Source of the DNA: an uncultured Burkholderiales bacterium
Lineage (GTDB): Bacteria > Pseudomonadota > Gammaproteobacteria > Burkholderiales > Burkholderiaceae_C
Direction: 5' to 3'
Assembly: GCA_903910745.1 (NCBI GenBank)
Contig: CAIWAO010000075.1
Coordinates: 1 to 40,086, forward strand
Length of the DNA stretch: 40,086 bases
Shown: positions 35,474-40,086 of the stretch, piece by piece
How positions within the stretch are numbered: position 1 is the stretch's first letter
Layout of the letters: every line of letters starts with the position of its first letter
Notes under the pieces: generated by a model
What the model was told of the DNA's origin: nothing
Seen by the model: the letters and a program-made list of their open reading frames with translations, nothing else
Databases searched by the model: none
Made by a program: the position numbers and the translations under genes

Positions 35474-36987
35474 TGTGTGGAATTATTGGCGTCGTTGGAC
35501 GAGGTGTTGTTAATCAACTTATTTATGATGCATTGCTGTTGTTGCAACACAGAGGGCAAGACGCAGCGGGCATAGCGACTCAGCATGAGCGCAAGTTCTT
35601 TATGCACAAAGCCAAAGGCATGGTGCGAGATATCTTTCGTACCAGAAATATGCGTGCGCTGCCCGGTAATACTGGACTTGGTCAAGTGCGCTATCCAACC
35701 GCAGGTAACGCCCAAAGTGAGGAGGAGGCGCAGCCTTTTTACGTTAATGCACCTTACGGAATCGTTTTGGTTCACAACGGAAACTTGACAAATGCACAGT
35801 CTTTGAAAATTGACTTGTACAAGAACGATCACCGCCACATCAATACAGAGAGTGACTCTGAGGTTTTAATCAACGTCTTAGCCCATGAACTTGAGACTTG
35901 CACAAGAGGCGTGACCCTCTCTCCCGCCGATGTATTTCAGGCTGTAAAAGGAGTTCATCAAAGAATCAAAGGTTCTTACGCTGTCATCGCTATGATTGCG
36001 GGTCACGGGTTGCTTGCGTTTAGGGATCCCTTTGGGATCAGACCACTGTGCATTGGTAAAGGTGCAGACGGGGCTTTAATGGTTGCAAGTGAGTCGGTTG
36101 CACTCGAAGGTACGGGTCATACCTTTGTTAGAGATATCGCGCCCGGTGAAGCCGTATTTATTGGTCTAGACGGCGTACTCTTGAATCAACAGTGCGCAAC
36201 AAACAGCAAGCTTAATCCCTGTATCTTCGAGTATGTGTACCTGGCAAGGCCTGACTCTACACTTGACGGTATTTCTGTTTATCAGGCAAGGCTTAATTTA
36301 GGAGAGAGTTTGGCAAAGAGGGTAGTCTCGGTATTGCCGCCTTCAGAGATTGATGTGGTGATTCCAATTCCTGAGTCCAGCAGGCCAAGTGCAACTCAAC
36401 TTGCACATCTTTTAGGCATACCTTACAGAGAGGGGTTTGTAAAGAACAGGTATGTGGGGCGCACCTTTATTATGCCCGGACAGTCGGTACGCAAAAAATC
36501 TGTTCGTCAAAAATTAAACGTCATTGCCAGTGAGTTCAAGGGTAGGAACGTTTTACTGGTCGATGATTCAATTGTGCGCGGTACGACAAGCCGTGAAATT
36601 GTGCAAATGGCTAGAGATGCTGGGGCTAGACGAGTTTATTTAGCAAGTGCCGCCCCCCCGGTTCGTTTTCCAAATGTCTACGGCATAGATATGCCGACAC
36701 TTCAAGAGTTGGTCGCTTACGACAAAACGGTCGAGCAGGTGAGAGAGGTCATCGGCTGTGACGCGCTTATTTACCAAGAGGTGGATGCGATGATTGAAGC
36801 CATCAAAAAAGCACTTCCTAAAGGATATCCAAAAATTGAGGGCTTTGATGCATCTTGCTTTAACGGGGAGTACGTGACTGGGGACATATCTGCAGAGGTG
36901 ATTGCTGGACTTAATGCACAGCGTGTTCACCAATCGACTGAGGCAGATGATGCATCTCGATTGGCTTTGCCTAACGTGATGGATTGA
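35473..36987 (+). CDS. purF: Amidophosphoribosyltransferase
   Basis: 504 aa. It makes 5-phosphoribosylamine from PRPP and glutamine, the committed step of purine synthesis. The N-terminal MCGIIGVVG exposes Cys as the glutaminase nucleophile after Met removal (no long propeptide). QHRGQDAAGIAT, RYPTAGNAQ and GNLTNA follow. The phosphoribosyl site is VLLVDDSIVRGTTS (360-373). It overlaps cvpA by one base, the usual arrangement. Confidence 0.97.
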   Translation: MCGIIGVVGRGVVNQLIYDALLLLQHRGQDAAGIATQHERKFFMHKAKGMVRDIFRTRNMRALPGNTGLGQVRYPTAGNAQSEEEAQPFYVNAPYGIVLVHNGNLTNAQSLKIDLYKNDHRHINTESDSEVLINVLAHELETCTRGVTLSPADVFQAVKGVHQRIKGSYAVIAMIAGHGLLAFRDPFGIRPLCIGKGADGALMVASESVALEGTGHTFVRDIAPGEAVFIGLDGVLLNQQCATNSKLNPCIFEYVYLARPDSTLDGISVYQARLNLGESLAKRVVSVLPPSEIDVVIPIPESSRPSATQLAHLLGIPYREGFVKNRYVGRTFIMPGQSVRKKSVRQKLNVIASEFKGRNVLLVDDSIVRGTTSREIVQMARDAGARRVYLASAAPPVRFPNVYGIDMPTLQELVAYDKTVEQVREVIGCDALIYQEVDAMIEAIKKALPKGYPKIEGFDASCFNGEYVTGDISAEVIAGLNAQRVHQSTEADDASRLALPNVMD

Positions 36988-37071
36988 TCCGCTTTGTAAT
37001 GGACAATTAAAGTCCGAAACTTAAGAATCTTTACAGTCGTTTTTTAATCGTAATTTTCTTGTACCTTTCAT

Positions 37072-38301
37072 ATGAGTTCTAATTCTGAATCTAATTCAAA
37101 AAAACCTTATGCAGGCTTGCACATCGATACGCTCGCTGTCCGAGCGGCTGTGGATAAATCACAGTACGGTGAGAACTCAGAGGCGCTTTATTTAACCTCT
37201 AGTTTTACGCAGCCCGATTCACAGACCGCTGCAAGACGTTTTTCAGGTGAGGAGGATGGATACATTTACTCTCGCTTCACAAATCCTACCGTAGCAAGTA
37301 TGGAGCAACGGCTTGCTCTGCTTGAGGGCGCGCAGGCTTGTATCGGAACCTCAAGTGGGATGTCGGCCGTACTGCTCCTTTGCATGGGGTTGCTTAAAAG
37401 TGGTGATCACGTGATTTGTTCTAGATCCGTTTTTGGTTCGACAATTAAACTCCTTGGCTCGGAATTCGCTAAGTTTGGTGTTGAAACTACCTTTGTCTCT
37501 CAAACGGACATCACTGAATGGGAGGCTGCTATAAAGCCGACTACAAAGCTCTTTTTTGCAGAAACTCCCACCAATCCTTTGACTGAGGTCTGTGATATCA
37601 AAGCCCTAAGTCATTTGGCAAAAGGTTGTGGGGCGGTGCTTGCAGTTGATAATTGTTTTTGTACACCCGCGCTGCAAAGGCCCATATTGTTGGGCGCAGA
37701 TGTCGTAGTCCACTCAGGTACAAAATACCTTGACGGACAAGGTCGTGTCGTAGCTGGGGCCTTATGTGCTTCTGAGCAAATGGTTCGTGAGAAATTTATT
37801 CCAGTCATGAGAAGCGCGGGAATGAGTCTCTCACCCTTTAATGCTTGGGTGGTACTCAAGGGTATGGAGACGCTTAGCATCAGGATGCAAGCTCAGTCAG
37901 CGCAGGCCCTGTCCTTTGCTACTTGGTTAGAGACTCATCCAAAAATCTCAAGGGTTTATTACCCTGGGCTTGAAAGTCATCCCCAACACGATCTCGCCAT
38001 GGCTCAGCAATCTGGTCTTGGTGGAGCGGTCCTATCTTTTGATGTCAAAGCAAGCACGCCCGAAGAGGCCCGGCGCAAAGCGTTCACTGTCATCGATAAG
38101 ACTCAACTCATGAGCGTGACTGCCAACTTAGGGGACGTCAAAACCATCATTACGCATCCCCCAAGCACCTCTCACGGTAGGCTCACAGAGGAGCAAAGAC
38201 ACAAGGCCGGAATTGAGCAAAACTTGATCCGTATTGCTGTTGGCTTAGAGTATTTGGAAGACCTCAAGCGTGATTTATCCCTCGGACTAGACGCAATTTA
38301 G
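37072..38301 (+). CDS. metZ: O-succinylhomoserine sulfhydrylase
   Basis: 409 aa PLP enzyme of the Cys/Met metabolism family. It condenses O-succinylhomoserine with sulfide to homocysteine. Features are YSRFTNPTVASMEQRLALLEGA, ETPTNPLTEVCDI, AVDNCFCTPALQRP, the PLP Lys218 in VVHSGTKYLDGQGR, and the C-terminal THPPSTSHGRL. Placement after purF is conserved in betaproteobacteria and supports metZ over metB or metY. The start is ATG 37072. Confidence 0.93.
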   Translation: MSSNSESNSKKPYAGLHIDTLAVRAAVDKSQYGENSEALYLTSSFTQPDSQTAARRFSGEEDGYIYSRFTNPTVASMEQRLALLEGAQACIGTSSGMSAVLLLCMGLLKSGDHVICSRSVFGSTIKLLGSEFAKFGVETTFVSQTDITEWEAAIKPTTKLFFAETPTNPLTEVCDIKALSHLAKGCGAVLAVDNCFCTPALQRPILLGADVVVHSGTKYLDGQGRVVAGALCASEQMVREKFIPVMRSAGMSLSPFNAWVVLKGMETLSIRMQAQSAQALSFATWLETHPKISRVYYPGLESHPQHDLAMAQQSGLGGAVLSFDVKASTPEEARRKAFTVIDKTQLMSVTANLGDVKTIITHPPSTSHGRLTEEQRHKAGIEQNLIRIAVGLEYLEDLKRDLSLGLDAI

Positions 38302-38309
38302 TTTTTTAT

Positions 38310-38325
38310 CCTGTATTTTTACAGG
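38310..38325. terminator. Small hairpin between metZ and gltX
   Basis: CCTGTA-TTTT-TACAGG forms a 6-bp stem with a 4-nt loop, followed after two bases by a short T-run. It could act as a weak terminator for metZ, or be chance. Confidence 0.3.
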
Positions 38326-38356
38326 CCATTTTGTAGAGTTTTTTTAGAAATTTTTC

Positions 38357-39751
38357 ATGACTATTGTTCGCACAAGGTTTGCTCCTTCACCCACAGGGTT
38401 TATTCATTTAGGAAACATCCGCTCTGCTTTGTACCCATGGGCTTATGCTAGAGCAACCAACGGTGTTTTTATTCTTCGCATCGAAGATACTGACTTAGAC
38501 CGTTCAACGCAGGCATCAGTCGATGTGATATTGGAAGGTATGAAGTGGCTGGGAATGGATCCAGATGAAGGACCGTTTTACCAAATGCAACGTATGGACC
38601 GCTACCGCGAGGTCCTTGCAAAGCTTAAAGAGACTGGACACGTCTACCCTTGTTACATGAGCGTAGAGGAGTTGGACGCTTTGCGTGAAAAACAGATGAT
38701 TGCCAAAGAAAAGCCTCGCTACGACGGCACCTGGAGACCAGAGCCTGGTAAGGTCTTACCGAAAATTCCAGAAGGCGTTAAACCCGTCCTCCGTTTCAAA
38801 AATCCAATTGATGGTGTGGTGAGTTGGGACGATAAAGTAAAAGGTCTGATTGAGATCAGCAATCAAGAACTTGATGACCTTGTGATTGCAAGACCTGACG
38901 GCACACCCACCTACAATTTTTGTGTGGTCGTAGATGACATTGACATGCAAATTACACACGTGATCAGGGGCGATGATCATGTCAATAATACACCTCGGCA
39001 GATCAATATTTTTAATGCTCTAGGAGCGGCCCCCCCTGTCTATGCACACCTACCCACTGTGCTCAATGAGATGGGCGAGAAAATGAGCAAGCGAAACGGA
39101 GCCAAGGCAGTAACCGCTTACAGGGACGAGGGTTATTTGCCCGACGCAATGGTTAATTATTTAGCTAGACTTGGCTGGAGTCACGGAGATGATGAGATAT
39201 TCAGTCGTGAGCAGTTTCTTCAGTGGTTTAATTTAGACCACTTAGGGCGCAGTGCCGCTCAGTTTGATGAGGCTAAGTTAAAGTGGGTCAATGCGCAACA
39301 TTTAAAGACACTGAGCGAGCAAGAGCTTGCAACACGTGTGAAGGTATTTATAGAGAAAGACGCAATTAAAACGGATGAGCGCCTACCCCTGATTTGTGGT
39401 TTATTTAAAGACCGATGCGATACCCTGATCTCCCTGGCTAATTGGGCCAAATGTTTCTATGCAGATGTGATCATTCCTGAGGAGGAGCGAGAAAAGCACC
39501 TCGTTCAATCTGTTTTTGGCGCATTAGAGTTGCTCGTCGATAAACTTGAGGGGCTGGGAGATTCCTCATGGAACAAAGAATCAATTGCTGCTGCTTTAAA
39601 AGAGGTTCTGACCCAAACCGGATTGAAAATGCCTCAATTGGCCATGCCGGTTAGGGTTTTGCTGATGGGAACAGCTCAAACACCTTCTTTGGACGCGTTA
39701 ATTGCGATTTTCGACCCTAAAACTGTAGTTACTCGGCTAAAGAAAAAGTAA
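38357..39751 (+). CDS. gltX: Glutamyl-tRNA synthetase
   Basis: 464 aa class I aminoacyl-tRNA synthetase that charges tRNA-Glu. The HIGH-type motif is [11 protein letters not shown] (10-20) and the KMSKR motif is EKMSKRNG (241-248). Further family sequence includes [27 protein letters not shown] and [15 protein letters not shown]. The C-terminal half forms the anticodon-binding domain. It is followed 75 bp later by tRNA-Ala and then tRNA-Glu, so the enzyme gene sits next to one of its own substrate tRNAs. Confidence 0.96.
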   Translation: MTIVRTRFAPSPTGFIHLGNIRSALYPWAYARATNGVFILRIEDTDLDRSTQASVDVILEGMKWLGMDPDEGPFYQMQRMDRYREVLAKLKETGHVYPCYMSVEELDALREKQMIAKEKPRYDGTWRPEPGKVLPKIPEGVKPVLRFKNPIDGVVSWDDKVKGLIEISNQELDDLVIARPDGTPTYNFCVVVDDIDMQITHVIRGDDHVNNTPRQINIFNALGAAPPVYAHLPTVLNEMGEKMSKRNGAKAVTAYRDEGYLPDAMVNYLARLGWSHGDDEIFSREQFLQWFNLDHLGRSAAQFDEAKLKWVNAQHLKTLSEQELATRVKVFIEKDAIKTDERLPLICGLFKDRCDTLISLANWAKCFYADVIIPEEEREKHLVQSVFGALELLVDKLEGLGDSSWNKESIAAALKEVLTQTGLKMPQLAMPVRVLLMGTAQTPSLDALIAIFDPKTVVTRLKKK

Positions 39752-39801
39752 AACTTGAGTTGGCTTATTACAATAGATAAGCGTTGAGCAAGAAAACAAG
39801 C

Positions 39802-39807
39802 TATAAT
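39802..39807 (+). promoter_or_regulatory. Candidate -10 element for the tRNA-Ala/tRNA-Glu unit
   Basis: A consensus TATAAT lies 19 bp before tRNA-Ala and is followed by a GC-containing discriminator. TTGAGC (39784-39789) is the nearest -35-like sequence, but its 12-bp spacing is too short, so the -35 is unclear. Confidence 0.5.
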
Positions 39808-39826
39808 TGTTGGCTCGACACAAGTT

Positions 39827-39902
<76 letters not shown>

Positions 39903-39903
39903 A

Positions 39904-39933
39904 AAGTGTCATCAAGTGTCACTTTGTGTCATT
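39904..39933. repeat. Three 10-bp direct repeats between the two tRNAs
   Basis: AAGTGTCATC, AAGTGTCACT and TTGTGTCATT follow one another head to tail and share GTGTCA. They fill most of the 43-bp spacer between tRNA-Ala and tRNA-Glu. They may be processing spacer sequence or the result of slippage. Confidence 0.6.
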
Positions 39934-39945
39934 TGTCTAGGTTTT

Positions 39946-40021
39946 GACCCTATCGTCTAGAGGCCTAGGACATCACCCTTTCACGGTGAGTACCGGGGTT
40001 CGAATCCCCGTAGGGTCGCCA
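39946..40021 (+). tRNA. tRNA-Glu (anticodon UUC)
   Basis: A 76-nt canonical tRNA with encoded CCA. The acceptor stem is GACCCTA/TAGGGTC, the anticodon stem-loop is TCACC-CTTTCAC-GGTGA (anticodon TTC), and the T-arm is CCGGGGTTCGAATCCCCG. It is probably co-transcribed with tRNA-Ala. Confidence 0.97.
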
Positions 40022-40036
40022 AGTTTGTAGTACTTG

Positions 40037-40070
40037 GTTGCAGACAACTAGCAGTAGTTGTCGATGCAAC
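40037..40070. repeat. Strong hairpin downstream of tRNA-Glu
   Basis: GTTGCA-GACAACTA pairs with TAGTTGTC-ga-TGCAAC: 8 perfect inner base pairs around a GCAG tetraloop, a 2-nt bulge, then 6 outer base pairs. No T-run follows within the window, so it is not a textbook terminator. It starts 15 bp after the tRNA 3' end. Confidence 0.6.
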
Positions 40071-40086
40071 GAACACAGCACCTACC

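Overview
This window looks like the chromosome of a betaproteobacterium, most probably a member of Burkholderiales with fairly low GC content (my impression is about 45%, not counted). The evidence is family-level protein similarity together with gene order: folC–SPOR protein–cvpA–purF–metZ, an HDAC-like hydrolase–mscS–etfB–etfA run, paired CaiB/BaiF CoA-transferases, a Bug/TctC-like protein next to malonyl-CoA decarboxylase, and a cysteine-dioxygenase-type domain associated with rhodanese domains. I cannot name a genus or species.

Layout. (1) 1-674 is the edge of a mobile element. The N-terminal part of a tyrosine integrase runs off the left edge on the minus strand. It is followed by about 260 bp of inverted-repeat-rich DNA and a tRNA-Leu(UAA) whose 3' end faces the integrase, which is the classic arrangement at a tRNA integration site. 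(2) 964-6943 holds envelope or surface functions: a TPR-GT41 (O-GlcNAc-transferase-like) protein, a RodZ-like membrane protein with Ser-Thr-Pro repeats, a polysaccharide deacetylase and a YVTN beta-propeller. (3) 7125-12743 holds an RsuA-type pseudouridine synthase, a class III CoA-transferase, a large thiol dioxygenase fused to four rhodanese domains, and an acidic conserved protein of unknown function. (4) 12857-18778 is central metabolism: class I fumarase and acetyl-CoA synthetase diverge around a perfect FNR/FixK-like palindrome, followed by a cytochrome c and IlvD.

(5) 18992-23243 holds lgt, then malonyl-CoA decarboxylase, a miniature TctC/Bug-like protein and a second CoA-transferase. 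(6) 23305-30009 holds a lytic transglycosylase on the minus strand, then the plus-strand run HDAC-like–MscS–EtfB–EtfA–nitronate monooxygenase. (7) 30054-32241 holds argG-ppnP and a YffB/ArsC-like gene on the minus strand. (8) 32273-40021 holds folC, a SPOR protein, cvpA, purF, metZ and gltX, then tRNA-Ala(GGC) and tRNA-Glu(UUC), ending in a strong hairpin.

Most of the window is ordinary housekeeping chromosome. The observations most worth a second look are the integrase/tRNA-Leu junction, the dioxygenase-rhodanese fusion, the half-length Bug-like protein in the malonyl-CoA decarboxylase cluster, the FNR-like site between fumarase and acetyl-CoA synthetase, and several unexplained perfect inverted repeats. 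I found no CRISPR array, no insertion sequence, no toxin-antitoxin pair and no clear defence system inside the window.
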